Positions 30,008 through 39,724 of a stretch of DNA of 64,000 nucleotides are shown here, one piece after another. The notes under the pieces are model-generated. The model was not told where the DNA came from, made no database searches, and saw only the letters and a program-made list of their open reading frames with translations. Both the position numbers and the translations under genes were made by a program. Position 1 is the first letter of the stretch. Each line of letters starts with the position of its first letter. This stretch comes from Pseudomonas marginalis (lineage in GTDB: Bacteria; Pseudomonadota; Gammaproteobacteria; Pseudomonadales; Pseudomonadaceae): positions 6,058,001 through 6,122,000 of the forward strand of contig NZ_JALJWV010000001.1 in NCBI RefSeq assembly GCF_024169655.1, given 5' to 3'.

Positions 30008-31184
30008 CTCGGATTCCTTCAGAAGCCTGGATACGCGCCACGCGCCAACCGCCACAGGCCGCCGCCACGGCGCTGACGCCGAGCACAGCAAGCAGGGCCA
30101 GGCCGTAATGACGCACCAACAGGTGGCTGGCGTGTTCACCCGGCACCTGCACGAATAATTGATTCAACCCCGCCTCGGCCAGGCCATACAGACCCGCACT
30201 GAACACAGCAGCCAAGCCAGCGCTGTAGAGCGCCTGCAGCACCACAAAGCGCAACAGCGCGGCGGTGGAAAAGCCCAACAGGCGCAACACCGACAACTCC
30301 CTGCGCTTGCGCGCCACGGCGGCCAGCGCCCCGGCGAAGATCGCCGCGAACGCCCCGGCCAAGGCCAACCCGGCGATGATCCAGAACACGATCGACAGGT
30401 TGCGGCTCAACGACTGCACCTGGGCGATGCTCAATGCCTGAGTCGACACCAACAGATTCTGTCCGGCGAAATACACCCGCAGCGGCTCCACATCGGTGAG
30501 GTTGCGCGCATACAGGCGAAACGCCGGATACACCCGCTGCTCGCCCACGCCGACCGCGTCGCCGTCCCAGCCCAGCGCCGCGACGGCGCGGCCATCGCGG
30601 TAGTCTTCCACCGCTTCCAGCAGGCTCAATTGGGCAAACAGACCGTCGCGGGCGAAAGCCTCCAGCGGCAGTACCGCGAGCACCTGCAAGCGTGTACGCC
30701 GGGCTTCGACGCGCCCCGCGACTTGACGCGCAAAACTGGTTTCCAGCCAATCCCCCGGCCGCGCCGCGAGCTTCTCGGCGGCGGTGTGGCTCAGCACGAT
30801 CTGCTCCAGGCCCTGGGGCATCGGCAAACCTTTGAGCAGCGGATCACCCGGCGCGGTCGGCAGCATTTCCAGGGTCAATGTGCCCACCTGCGCGGTCGCC
30901 GCGATCTGCCGCGTGCGCGGGATGGCGAACGCCACGTCGCCGCGCTGGCCCAACTGCTCGACAAAGGCGCGGCTGAATCGACCACCGCCCAACGGAATAA
31001 TTTCGCGGGTGGCGGGGTCGGTCTCCAGGCGCTCGGTCAAACTGCTGACCAGTCCGAATTTCAGGCCAAATAGCACCAGCAACGGCGCGATAACGGCGAC
31101 CAGCGCCAGCACCGAGCAGGCCGACAGCCACGCATCGTTGCGGTAATCCTGCCAAGCCAGGGAAGCCACCAAGCCGAGGCGCAT
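30000..31184 (-). CDS. tagS: T6SS signalling ABC permease TagS
   Basis: This 394-residue protein has the LolC/E-FtsX permease layout: one membrane helix near the N-terminus (SACSVLALVAVIAPLLVLFG), a large periplasmic domain of about 210 residues, then three helices near the C-terminus (IVFWIIAGLALAGAFAAIFA, AALLRFVVLQALYSAGLAAV, YGLALLAVLGVSAVAAACG). With TagT it forms an ABC complex that relays a surface signal to PpkA. The ATG overlaps the tagT stop by one base (TGATG), so I use 31184, not the longer frame. Confidence 0.9.
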   Translation of the reverse strand: MRLGLVASLAWQDYRNDAWLSACSVLALVAVIAPLLVLFGLKFGLVSSLTERLETDPATREIIPLGGGRFSRAFVEQLGQRGDVAFAIPRTRQIAATAQVGTLTLEMLPTAPGDPLLKGLPMPQGLEQIVLSHTAAEKLAARPGDWLETSFARQVAGRVEARRTRLQVLAVLPLEAFARDGLFAQLSLLEAVEDYRDGRAVAALGWDGDAVGVGEQRVYPAFRLYARNLTDVEPLRVYFAGQNLLVSTQALSIAQVQSLSRNLSIVFWIIAGLALAGAFAAIFAGALAAVARKRRELSVLRLLGFSTAALLRFVVLQALYSAGLAAVFSAGLYGLAEAGLNQLFVQVPGEHASHLLVRHYGLALLAVLGVSAVAAACGGWRVARIQASEGIRDV

Positions 31185-31888
31185 CAGCACACCTCCCCGA
31201 GGGTGGCGGTGACGCCGCCGTCGCTGTCGCGGCGGCAAGCGATGCGGCGCACCTGCAAGCCGCTGGCGCGGGCCAGGGGTTCGTCATGGGTGGCGATCAC
31301 GCAAGCGGCGCGGTGTTCACGAGCGCGGGCCAACAGCGCCTGCATCACCCGTTCGGCGTTAAGCGGGTCGAGGGACGCGGTCGGCTCATCGGCCAAGACC
31401 AATTGCGGCGCATGGGCCAGGGCGCGGGCGCAGCTCACGCGCTGGCGTTGGCCGACCGACAGCGCCGCCGGCTTCTTGGCCAACTGATCGCTGATCTCCA
31501 ATTGCTCGGCCAGGCGCGCCACGCTGCCATCGTCCTTTAACCCCAGCAATTGCCGGGACAAGGCGATATTGCTGCGCACATCGAGAAAACCCAGCAAACC
31601 GCCGGTTTGCAGCACATAACCGAGGTGCCGGCTGCGCAGGTCGGCCAAGGCGGTCTGCCGATCGGCGCGCCACAAGCCGCCGATGTCGGTCTGATTGAAT
31701 TCAAACCGGTCCACCTGATCCGGCGCGAGCACCAGGGCCAGCAGGTCGAGCAAGGTGCTTTTGCCACACCCGCTCGGCCCGACAATCGCCACTTGCTCAC
31801 CCGCGCGCAGGTGCAACGCCGGAATCACCAGGCTATAGCGCTGGCTACCGACGCCCCGGCTCTTGTGGACCGCGTTCAGGTTCAGCAT
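31184..31888 (-). CDS. tagT: T6SS signalling ABC ATPase TagT
   Basis: This 234-residue ABC ATPase of the LolD/MacB type has Walker A GPSGCGKSTLLDLLAL, the signature SVGQRQRVSCARAL, Walker B LVLADEPTASLD and the switch histidine in IATHDEPLA. It pairs with TagS. Start and stop overlap its neighbours by single bases, so ppkA-tagT-tagS are translationally coupled. Confidence 0.93.
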   Translation of the reverse strand: MLNLNAVHKSRGVGSQRYSLVIPALHLRAGEQVAIVGPSGCGKSTLLDLLALVLAPDQVDRFEFNQTDIGGLWRADRQTALADLRSRHLGYVLQTGGLLGFLDVRSNIALSRQLLGLKDDGSVARLAEQLEISDQLAKKPAALSVGQRQRVSCARALAHAPQLVLADEPTASLDPLNAERVMQALLARAREHRAACVIATHDEPLARASGLQVRRIACRRDSDGGVTATLGEVC

Positions 31889-34857
31889 TACGGCAGCGTC
31901 GACAAGGGCACGCGGTACAACGCATCGCCCGGCTCGGCAGCGCCGAAACGGACCCAGTTGGCCAGGTCATTGTGGAAGGTTTCATAGAGGCGGATCTTCG
32001 AATCCAGCTCGTCGATAAAGTCTTCCTGCTCGGCCACGCTCAACGACAGCCATAGATCCTGGGTCATGTTCAGCGACTTGCTGCGGTACGGCAGGCCTTC
32101 CAGGTATTCGCCGAGAATGCCGCCATCGGCCAGGTTGCCGCCCTTGCGCAGGGCCTGCGGGTCGCGGCTCATATAGGCCGAGGCGCTGGCGATTTCCTGG
32201 AAGAAGTCTTTGGGCGAGGTCTGGGTTTTGCGGGCGGCGTCGACGATCAGTTTCAGCGACTGCTGCAAGTCGTTGAGCTGCAATTTGCTCAACATCACGC
32301 ACACCTGGAACGCCGGCAACGCCGGGTTGGTCAGGTCGCGGTCGGCGGTCCAGGCGCTGACCAACTGCGGCGCCTGGCTTGCAGTTTTGCGCCCGAGGAA
32401 GTCCATGTGCATGGCGTAGCCGATGGCGGCGGATTTATCCGCCAGGCTCGGCGCGGCACTCAACAACGGCACCGGCTGCGGCGTGTTACTGCGCACCTGA
32501 TGCACCAGGTTGGCGAATACCGTGCCGATCTCATCGACGCGCTCGCCCAGCTTGCGTACATCGCCACCCGGCACCGGCGTGTACAGGTCGCCGATCTGCG
32601 GGTTGGCGTCGGCGGTGAGGATGCGGTACTGGCTTTCGGCGCCGCCATGGGTTTTCTTGCCAGCATCGGTGCGCAGGTGCAGGGCGTAGATCTTGATCTG
32701 CTTGCCCAGCGCCGCCTGGCGCACTTCGGCTTCGTTCATCTGGGTGGCGGCGAACGGGTCGTTCTTGCGCAGCGCGCCAGCGTCGGTGACCAGCAGGATC
32801 AGACGGCCGCCATAGCCAGACCAGTCCATGCCTTCCACCGCCTGCATCACTCCGGCAAACGCGTCCTCGTTGAAAGAATGACTGGACACGCTGGACGCCC
32901 TGACCTCACGCGCCAGGTCGAGGAACCGCTGCGGGTCGCGACCCTGGTCGAGGGTAATCAGAGTCTTGGCCACGTATTCCAGGCCCGGGGTTTTCTCGAT
33001 GCTGCTGCGAAAGCCCACCAGGCCGAAACTGACGCTGTCCAACTCGCCACGCTCGGCGATGCGGGTTTGCAGTTCGTGGACCACATCGCGGATCTGGTCG
33101 ATATACGGCTGCATCGACACGGTGGTGTCGACCACCAAGACCACGGCGGTACGGAAGGCATCGGCGTTGGCGTTGATTACCGGGGTCGCAGGCTTGGCAA
33201 GCGCGCTGCTGCCGGGGTCGATGGACGCGACGTTGAGCAACTGCACCGGCTGGCCGTTTTCGTCGAAGCTCTCTTTGGAATCGAAGATCGGCAACAGGTA
33301 GAACTGGTTCTGCGGCACGGCGCTGGCGGCCGGTTCCAGGGCCAGGACCTGACCGTTGTCGTCACGGTTGTTCTGCGCCTTGGCCAGCACGCCTTTGGCG
33401 GCGGCGGGATCGGCCAGCAGCTTTTCCACGTCGCCGGATTGACGCAGGAACATCACCGGCGCCCGGCCGGAACGTTCGGTGAACTTGAGCACCAGGCTTT
33501 GCTTCCAGTCGCTGACCTGGGCGGCCGGCAACCAGCCGTCGCTGCGCCCATCGGTGGCGGCACCGACGCGCACCCACGGGCTGCCGTCGACGTCCTTGCG
33601 CTGATACACGTAGAGCACGGAAAACGCCGGCAGGGCTTTGCCTGGCGCGCTGCCGGCAGCGCTGGAGAGTTTCGCGCCGGGCTTGCTGAGCACGCGCTGG
33701 AACAGGGTTTTCTTGCCCGCCATCAGCAAGGGGCGTTGACCACCGTCCACGTCGGCGACCACGACAGGCGGCGCGACCTTGGGCGCTCCAGCCGCCAGCG
33801 GCTTGGCAGGCGTATCGCTACCGCTCAACCACCAGTAACTGGCGCCACCGATCGCCAACGCGACGGCGATCGCCACGGCGGCCAACGCCAACACCGGCCC
33901 TCGGCGCTGCTCGGACACTGTGTGGTGTGGGGTTGGCGGCACCACCGGCTGACGCACCGGTTGCGGCTTGTCCGTCGGTATCTCGATGGATTGCGGGGTG
34001 ATGCCGGCCAGATCGAAACTCAGCGGAATCGGCAACGGCCGCACCAGCGTGGCGTCCGGCGACTCGGTCGGCAGTTGATCCAGCGCCAGCAGCAACGCCG
34101 CCGCATCCGGGAAACGCTCATTCGGGTCCTTGGCCAACAGCTTGCGCAGCACCTCTTGATAACGCCCGTGATGCAGCGGCAGCTCCGGCAGCGGCTCGGT
34201 CAGGTGGGCCAAGGCCGTGGAGAGCGCATCGGTGCCGTTATAAGGCAACTTGCCGACGAGGATCTCGTAAAGCACCACGCCCAGCGCATACAGGTCCGCA
34301 CGGCCATCGATTTCCTGGCCCCGCGCCTGTTCCGGGCTCATGTAGCTCGGCGTGCCCACGGCGAAACCGGCCTGGGTGAACTGGGTGCGGTCGTCCAGGG
34401 ATTTGGCGATGCCGAAGTCCGACAGCACGGCGGTGCCATCGGCGCGGAACAGAATGTTCGCCGGCTTGACGTCACGGTGGACCAGCCCTCGGGCATGGGC
34501 GTAACCCAGGGCCGACGCGATCTGGCGGATCAGCGTGAGGCCTTGCTCCGGCGTGAGGCCGGCGGCGATGCGCTCCTTGAGCGTGCCGTTGGGCAGGTAT
34601 TCCATGGCCATGTAATACAGCTCGCCGACATTGCCGATGTCATGGATGGTCACCGTATGCGGGTGCGACAGCCGCGCCAGGGTCTTGCCCTCGCGCAAAA
34701 AACGCTCGCAGAAACTCGGGTCCGCCGCCAGCGCTGCAGCCATCACCTTTAGCGCGACCTTGCGCTCCAGCGAGCGCTGGGTCGCCAGGTATACGCTGGC
34801 CATGGCGCCTTCGCCGATCTCGCCTTCGATGTCGTAGCCCGGGATCACGATGTTCAT
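31888..34857 (-). CDS. ppkA: T6SS Ser/Thr protein kinase PpkA with von Willebrand A domain
   Basis: This 989-residue protein has a Hanks-type kinase domain at about 8-265 (glycine loop GEGAMAS 16-22, lysine K37, HRD 127-129, DFG 147-149), a proline-rich linker, one membrane helix (LALAAVAIAVALAIGGASYW), an SH3-like periplasmic stretch, and a VWA domain beginning AVVLVVDTTVSMQPYID with a D-x-T-x-S metal site. In P. aeruginosa it phosphorylates Fha1 to trigger H1-T6SS assembly. All catalytic residues are intact. It overlaps pppA by 4 bases. Confidence 0.95.
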   Translation of the reverse strand: MNIVIPGYDIEGEIGEGAMASVYLATQRSLERKVALKVMAAALAADPSFCERFLREGKTLARLSHPHTVTIHDIGNVGELYYMAMEYLPNGTLKERIAAGLTPEQGLTLIRQIASALGYAHARGLVHRDVKPANILFRADGTAVLSDFGIAKSLDDRTQFTQAGFAVGTPSYMSPEQARGQEIDGRADLYALGVVLYEILVGKLPYNGTDALSTALAHLTEPLPELPLHHGRYQEVLRKLLAKDPNERFPDAAALLLALDQLPTESPDATLVRPLPIPLSFDLAGITPQSIEIPTDKPQPVRQPVVPPTPHHTVSEQRRGPVLALAAVAIAVALAIGGASYWWLSGSDTPAKPLAAGAPKVAPPVVVADVDGGQRPLLMAGKKTLFQRVLSKPGAKLSSAAGSAPGKALPAFSVLYVYQRKDVDGSPWVRVGAATDGRSDGWLPAAQVSDWKQSLVLKFTERSGRAPVMFLRQSGDVEKLLADPAAAKGVLAKAQNNRDDNGQVLALEPAASAVPQNQFYLLPIFDSKESFDENGQPVQLLNVASIDPGSSALAKPATPVINANADAFRTAVVLVVDTTVSMQPYIDQIRDVVHELQTRIAERGELDSVSFGLVGFRSSIEKTPGLEYVAKTLITLDQGRDPQRFLDLAREVRASSVSSHSFNEDAFAGVMQAVEGMDWSGYGGRLILLVTDAGALRKNDPFAATQMNEAEVRQAALGKQIKIYALHLRTDAGKKTHGGAESQYRILTADANPQIGDLYTPVPGGDVRKLGERVDEIGTVFANLVHQVRSNTPQPVPLLSAAPSLADKSAAIGYAMHMDFLGRKTASQAPQLVSAWTADRDLTNPALPAFQVCVMLSKLQLNDLQQSLKLIVDAARKTQTSPKDFFQEIASASAYMSRDPQALRKGGNLADGGILGEYLEGLPYRSKSLNMTQDLWLSLSVAEQEDFIDELDSKIRLYETFHNDLANWVRFGAAEPGDALYRVPLSTLP

Positions 34858-35573
34858 GCCGATACCTTCACGACGATGGCGGTGATGTTGTCCGGTGCGC
34901 CTCGGTTAAGCCCCAGGTGGACCAGGCTGCGCACGATTTCATCCGGTGCGTCATGGTTGAGCACTTCACGGATCTCATGATCTTCGACGGTCTTGTTCAG
35001 GCCATCGCTGCACAGCAGGTAGCTGTCGCCAGGGGCGATCAGCAGGTCGACCACCGCCAGTTCCAGTTGGGCTTCCACGCCGATGGCACGGGTGACGATG
35101 TTGGCGCGCGGATGCACACGGGCATCAGCCTCGCTGAGCAGGCCGCTGTCTTGCAGGTCCTGCACGTAGCTGTGGTCGCGGGAGATGCGGTCGAGCACGC
35201 CGTCGCGCAGGCGATACAGGCGACTGTCGCCGGCCCACAGGCACACGCCGCGCAAGCCGCGTGCGGCGAACACCACCACGGTGCTGCCCATCATGGTCAC
35301 GCCACGGTTGGCGGTTTCTTCACGCACGGCCGCGTTGACGCGGATCAGGTCATTGCGCAAGGCCGCCGAGTATTCCTCGAGGGAACGCCCCAGCGGCACA
35401 CTGCGCAGGCTGTCGACGATCAGGCTGCTGACGAAATCCCCGGCGGCATGCCCGCCCATGCCGTCGGCCACCACCCACAGGCGATTCTCGGGCAGGTCCA
35501 GGCACGCGTCTTCATTGACCTGGCGAACCATGCCCACATGGCTTTTGCTCGCGGATTTGTACGTCGACCCCAT
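34854..35573 (-). CDS. pppA: T6SS PP2C-type phosphatase PppA
   Basis: This 239-residue PPM/PP2C phosphatase reverses PpkA action on Fha. The metal-binding motifs are VNEDACLD (E21, D22), ADGMGGHAAGD (36-46), the central AGDSRLYRLRDG, and the C-terminal LCSDGLNKTV and PDNITAIVVKV. It lies immediately behind tagF (TAG followed directly by its ATG). Confidence 0.95.
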   Translation of the reverse strand: MGSTYKSASKSHVGMVRQVNEDACLDLPENRLWVVADGMGGHAAGDFVSSLIVDSLRSVPLGRSLEEYSAALRNDLIRVNAAVREETANRGVTMMGSTVVVFAARGLRGVCLWAGDSRLYRLRDGVLDRISRDHSYVQDLQDSGLLSEADARVHPRANIVTRAIGVEAQLELAVVDLLIAPGDSYLLCSDGLNKTVEDHEIREVLNHDAPDEIVRSLVHLGLNRGAPDNITAIVVKVSA

Positions 35574-36227
35574 CTACATCACACCTTCTTGTCCGAGCAA
35601 AAACTGCGCAAAATCGCGGGTGGCAGGCAAGCCCTGACACCGCAATAAACCCGGGGAAATCGTCTGCGAACCACGACCCCACCACAGGCTGGCGCCGTCG
35701 CAGGCCTGTTCGGCGAGCGCGGTCATGCGTGCATGAGGCACGGTGGCGGCGACCCGCTGTAGCCCGGCGAAACGGCGGTCCACCGCGCGCAGTTCAGTCG
35801 CCGGCAAGCCCAGGCTGTCGACGCCGTCGTTGAAGCGTTCGAAGGTGGCGCCGGCGTCCAGGGTGCTGAGCAGCAGCTCTTCGGCCTCTTCAAACCAGCG
35901 GTCCGGGCCACCCACCAGGGACGCCGGGTTGGTGTCGTGATCGAGCAACGCGACCACGGCCAGCGGGAAATACCGCCCGACCCGGTCGATGCTCGGCATC
36001 ACCACCCCTGCCGCCGCGTTCGGCCCGCACACGCCGGGCGCGAGCACAAAGCGCCACAGCGGGCTGACCAGGTACACGTTGAGCCAGTCGGCACCCAGGC
36101 TGTGTTGGCTGGCGAGCAAACCCGCCGCCAGCCAGCTGTCCCACGGGCCGATAAAACTCTGGGGTAAGGCGCGGCTGACAAAATCCCCGCGGCTGGCCAG
36201 CTTGCCGTAGAAGCCCAGCGTCGTCAT
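35574..36227 (-). CDS. tagF: T6SS post-translational repressor TagF
   Basis: This 217-residue protein starts MTTLGFYGKLASRGDFVSR, the conserved TagF/ImpM N-terminus, with FIGPWDSWLAAGL and the PSIDRVGRYFPL signature. TagF in P. aeruginosa holds the T6SS off independently of the phosphorylation pathway. The ATG overlaps the tssM stop (ATGA), which fixes the start; the 89-codon-longer frame is a shadow inside tssM. Confidence 0.93.
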   Translation of the reverse strand: MTTLGFYGKLASRGDFVSRALPQSFIGPWDSWLAAGLLASQHSLGADWLNVYLVSPLWRFVLAPGVCGPNAAAGVVMPSIDRVGRYFPLAVVALLDHDTNPASLVGGPDRWFEEAEELLLSTLDAGATFERFNDGVDSLGLPATELRAVDRRFAGLQRVAATVPHARMTALAEQACDGASLWWGRGSQTISPGLLRCQGLPATRDFAQFLLGQEGVM

Positions 36228-39200
36228 AACCGCTCCGGCAGGCTGAAGCCACTGAGCACGCGGCTCTTGAACGGGTTGAAGGCGCTGTTGGCGCGCAATT
36301 CGTAGGCGATGCTCGCACCGTCGACCCGCAGGCGCAGGCTGAAGCGGTCCGGCGCATTGCCGGGCGTGAGGTCCGATTGTTCGAGCAGGCGGAACCAGGC
36401 CCACGGGCCGTCCAGGGTCACGCCAGAACGGCCGCTGGCCGACGGCGGCATGATCGAAATACGCACCACACCAATGCTGCCGGGGTTCGGCCACTGCATC
36501 GCCACCGGGCGGCTCGGGCCGTGGTCGTAGCTCAATTGCTGGCCGTCGAGGTCAAGCAGGAACTGGGTGATGCTGGCGTCCATTGCCACCGGTTTGAGCT
36601 CGAAACGCACGATCGGCTGAGTACCGCCTGCGCGAAAGAACGCGTCACGGATCGTCGCGGCACGCTGGAAGGTTTGCAGCACGCCCGGCGCAATCCCGAG
36701 TTTCTGCGCCGCGCCCGGCTGCCAGCGCCAGGTCTGTGCGGACGTATCCACGTAGGGCTGCAGGTATTTGCGGAAGTAGTTATCCATCACCCCGCCCACG
36801 CCGAAGAACTGGCCAAAATCATCCAGCGTGGCGTCACGGGTGCTGCCCGGCGACATCGGATAACGCCCGGCCAGCGACTGGCGATACACATTCACCACTT
36901 CGCTGACCCAGGCCGCGTTCAGTTGGTTACGCACGCCGCCCATCATGCTGTTGGTGGTCGAGTTGACCACCGACTTGACCATGCCCTGCACCAGCGGCGG
37001 CTGGCGCTCGGCGTTCAGGCTGACCCGCGTGGCTGCAGCCGCCGCCTGGTTCTTCGCCTCGCCAAGCAAGGCATCGCCGCTGGCGCCGACCATGGCGCTG
37101 ACTTGCACATACAGCGCGTTCATGTCGGCCAGCAGGCCGTCGATGGCTGCCGGCTCGCCTTCGTTCTTACTGACGATGCTGTTGAGCTCGGCAAAGTGCG
37201 CGGTCACCGGGTCGTCCGCCGCGGCCGGCGCATTCGCGCTGGGCTGCTCCTGGCCGAGCAGGTTGCCCAGGCGCTCCTTGAGCTTGTCCACACCGCCTTC
37301 AACCGGCACGCCCTTGGCCGCCAACTGGCGCTCTTGCGCTTGCAAGTCGGTTTCCCTGGCCACCGCCACCAGCAGCTTTTTCAGCGGCGAAGTCGGCCCG
37401 GAAATCACTCGCAGTACGTCCGCCGCCTGGGCCACGCTGGTGATCGGCACAAAGTCGATGTCGGCGAGCAACGCATCCCACTGACGCTGATAGTCCTGGA
37501 AGTACAGGCGGCGCACGTCGGCAGCCAGGCTGACCACGTTCTGCTGGTCGGCCTGTTCCTGGCCAAGCACCCATTGCTCTTCGGCCAGGGTGCCGGTCTG
37601 GTTCAGGCTGCTCAGCAGGAACGCCTGGCGATAGCCTTTGGCGGTGAAGAAACCACTCAGCGGCTCGCCCAACGGCTTGCCGCTTTTGCGGCTGAACACC
37701 AAGGCGGCGTCGCGGCCGGCGGCTTCGTTGAGGCGGAAGTCTGGAATGCCGTCGGGCAGTTTCTGGCGTTTGACCCGGTCATACACGCGCTGGGCCACCG
37801 GCAGTTGTTGCAACTGCCGACGCAGGTCGTCGATCAAGCGCGGATCGAGGCGTGCGCTCGGCGGGTGGCGTTCGAACAACGCCTGCATGTGTTCGGCCAG
37901 CGCCTGGCGCTGATCAGCCGGCAAATCGCGCGGCAGGTTGCGGTCCCAGTCGAGGGCGATCCAGGCTTTGATGAAGTCCGGGTCGTAATGCTCGGTGTCG
38001 GCGAGCATCAGGTAGGCCTTGAGGCCTTCGTAGAGGAAGTCGGAATTGCCGCCGCCGTGCAGTTGCTCCTCGATGCGCGTCACCAGGCGTGGCGCGAAGA
38101 CGGCGATCAACAGCTTGCGATAGACGCTGGCGGATTCGGCTTCGAGCATATCGCCTTGATACAGGCCCAGGCCCTCGGACCAACTTGGCGAATCACCGGC
38201 AAGGTGTTTCACCGCGTTGAGCAACGGCAGCACGGCGAGCACTTCGCGCTGTGCCGGGCTGAGGTTCTGTACGGCCTGGCCCAGGGGCGCGACCTTCTGG
38301 TCGACCTGGGCGATATATGCCTGGTTGGCGCGATAACTGACCCACCACAGGCTGCTGACCCCGATCACCAGCGCCACGGTGGCCGCGAGCACACCGCGCG
38401 CGATCCATTTGCGCCGCCGTTCGACCTGCGGGTTGACGCCCACCAGCCCGCGCTCGGCAAAGGCTACCGCGCTGAACAGTTTTTCGATGAAGTAACTGCG
38501 CCCGCTGCCGCTCTGGCGCGCCAGGTGCTGACGGTCCAGGTTCATGCTCTGGGCCATCGCGCCGATCAAGCGATCGATCGGGCTACCTTCCTGGGTGCCG
38601 CTGGTGAAGTACACGCCGCGCAGCAATACGCGCTCTTCAAAGGCGTTGGGTTTGAACACGCCTTCGAGGAAACCTTGCAGACAATCCTTCAACGCGCCGA
38701 ACTGCTGCGGGAAGCCGTAGATCAGGTCGCGCCGCGCCGGGTCGCGCTCCTGTTGCAAGCGTTCGACCAGGCGTTCGTTGAGGCGCTGTTCGAGGCCGGC
38801 GAATTCGCTTTGCAGGTGGGCCAGCGGGCTGTCGCCCTGCTTGCCGTCGTCCAGGGCAAAGGTCATGCCCCACACCTGGGCGCGCTCTTCTTTGCTCAGG
38901 TTGTCGAAGAACTCCATGAAGCCCGGCACCAGGTCGAGCTTGGTCAGCATCAGGTAGATCGGGAAGCGCACGCCCAGTTGGGTGTACAGCTCCTGGATAC
39001 GCAGACGGATCGCCGCCGCATGGGCAGCGCGTTCGGCATCGCTGCCCAGCAGCAGGTCCGACAGGCTGATGGCGATAAAGGCGCCATCGATCGGGCGGCG
39101 CGAACGCTGCTTTTTCAACAGGTCGAGGAAGCCCAGCCAGGCGGCTTTGTCCACCGTGGAGTTGCTGTCCTGGGTGGTGTAGCGGCCGGCGGTGTCGAGC

Positions 39201-39724
39201 AATACGGCCTGGTCGGTAAACCACCAGTCGCAGTTGCGCGTGCCGCCGACGCCGCGCACCGCACCGGCACCCAATTGGGCCGCCAGCGGGAAATGCAGCC
39301 CGGAATTGACCAGCGCGGTGGTCTTGCCCGAACCCGGCGGGCCGATGATCACGTACCACGGCAGTTCGTAGAGGTTGCGCCGCTCGTCACCGCCGAGCTT
39401 GGCTTTTTTCAGCAGGGCCAGGGCTTCGTCCATGCGCTGGCGCAGGCTGGTGAGTTCTTCGGCGGTGGCGACGCTGTTGGGGTCGGCCGGCGTTTGCGCG
39501 GCCAGGCTGCGCATCACTTCGGCGGCCTGGTGGCGGGCCTGGAGGATGCGGAACACGCGGTAGGCGAGCCACACCGCAAACACCAGGATGATCAGCGCCC
39601 AGCGCCGCCCTTCGGGCATCAGTACGTCGAGCAACGGCCCGACAAACCAGATGATCAGGCTCAGGGCGATCAGGCCCAGCAACGGGATCACCCAGCGAAT
39701 CATGAAACTGAAAAACGCCTTCAC
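36224..39724 (-). CDS. tssM: T6SS inner-membrane core protein TssM (IcmF)
   Basis: This 1166-residue protein forms the membrane channel with TssL and TssJ. Two N-terminal membrane helices (about 9-30 and 41-58) precede a cytoplasmic domain with Walker A GPPGSGKTTAL (128-138), so it is an NTP-binding TssM. A third helix (about 440-460) leads to a periplasmic IcmF/DUF1215 part of about 700 residues. The start is GTG 39724, overlapping the tssL stop (GTGA). The 1214-residue antisense frame across it is a codon-bias shadow. Confidence 0.95.
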   Translation of the reverse strand: MKAFFSFMIRWVIPLLGLIALSLIIWFVGPLLDVLMPEGRRWALIILVFAVWLAYRVFRILQARHQAAEVMRSLAAQTPADPNSVATAEELTSLRQRMDEALALLKKAKLGGDERRNLYELPWYVIIGPPGSGKTTALVNSGLHFPLAAQLGAGAVRGVGGTRNCDWWFTDQAVLLDTAGRYTTQDSNSTVDKAAWLGFLDLLKKQRSRRPIDGAFIAISLSDLLLGSDAERAAHAAAIRLRIQELYTQLGVRFPIYLMLTKLDLVPGFMEFFDNLSKEERAQVWGMTFALDDGKQGDSPLAHLQSEFAGLEQRLNERLVERLQQERDPARRDLIYGFPQQFGALKDCLQGFLEGVFKPNAFEERVLLRGVYFTSGTQEGSPIDRLIGAMAQSMNLDRQHLARQSGSGRSYFIEKLFSAVAFAERGLVGVNPQVERRRKWIARGVLAATVALVIGVSSLWWVSYRANQAYIAQVDQKVAPLGQAVQNLSPAQREVLAVLPLLNAVKHLAGDSPSWSEGLGLYQGDMLEAESASVYRKLLIAVFAPRLVTRIEEQLHGGGNSDFLYEGLKAYLMLADTEHYDPDFIKAWIALDWDRNLPRDLPADQRQALAEHMQALFERHPPSARLDPRLIDDLRRQLQQLPVAQRVYDRVKRQKLPDGIPDFRLNEAAGRDAALVFSRKSGKPLGEPLSGFFTAKGYRQAFLLSSLNQTGTLAEEQWVLGQEQADQQNVVSLAADVRRLYFQDYQRQWDALLADIDFVPITSVAQAADVLRVISGPTSPLKKLLVAVARETDLQAQERQLAAKGVPVEGGVDKLKERLGNLLGQEQPSANAPAAADDPVTAHFAELNSIVSKNEGEPAAIDGLLADMNALYVQVSAMVGASGDALLGEAKNQAAAAATRVSLNAERQPPLVQGMVKSVVNSTTNSMMGGVRNQLNAAWVSEVVNVYRQSLAGRYPMSPGSTRDATLDDFGQFFGVGGVMDNYFRKYLQPYVDTSAQTWRWQPGAAQKLGIAPGVLQTFQRAATIRDAFFRAGGTQPIVRFELKPVAMDASITQFLLDLDGQQLSYDHGPSRPVAMQWPNPGSIGVVRISIMPPSASGRSGVTLDGPWAWFRLLEQSDLTPGNAPDRFSLRLRVDGASIAYELRANSAFNPFKSRVLSGFSLPERL

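Noticed and set aside
32407-34752. 781-codon plus-strand frame antisense to ppkA
   Set aside because: It is the same kind of shadow; ppkA has intact kinase and VWA motifs.
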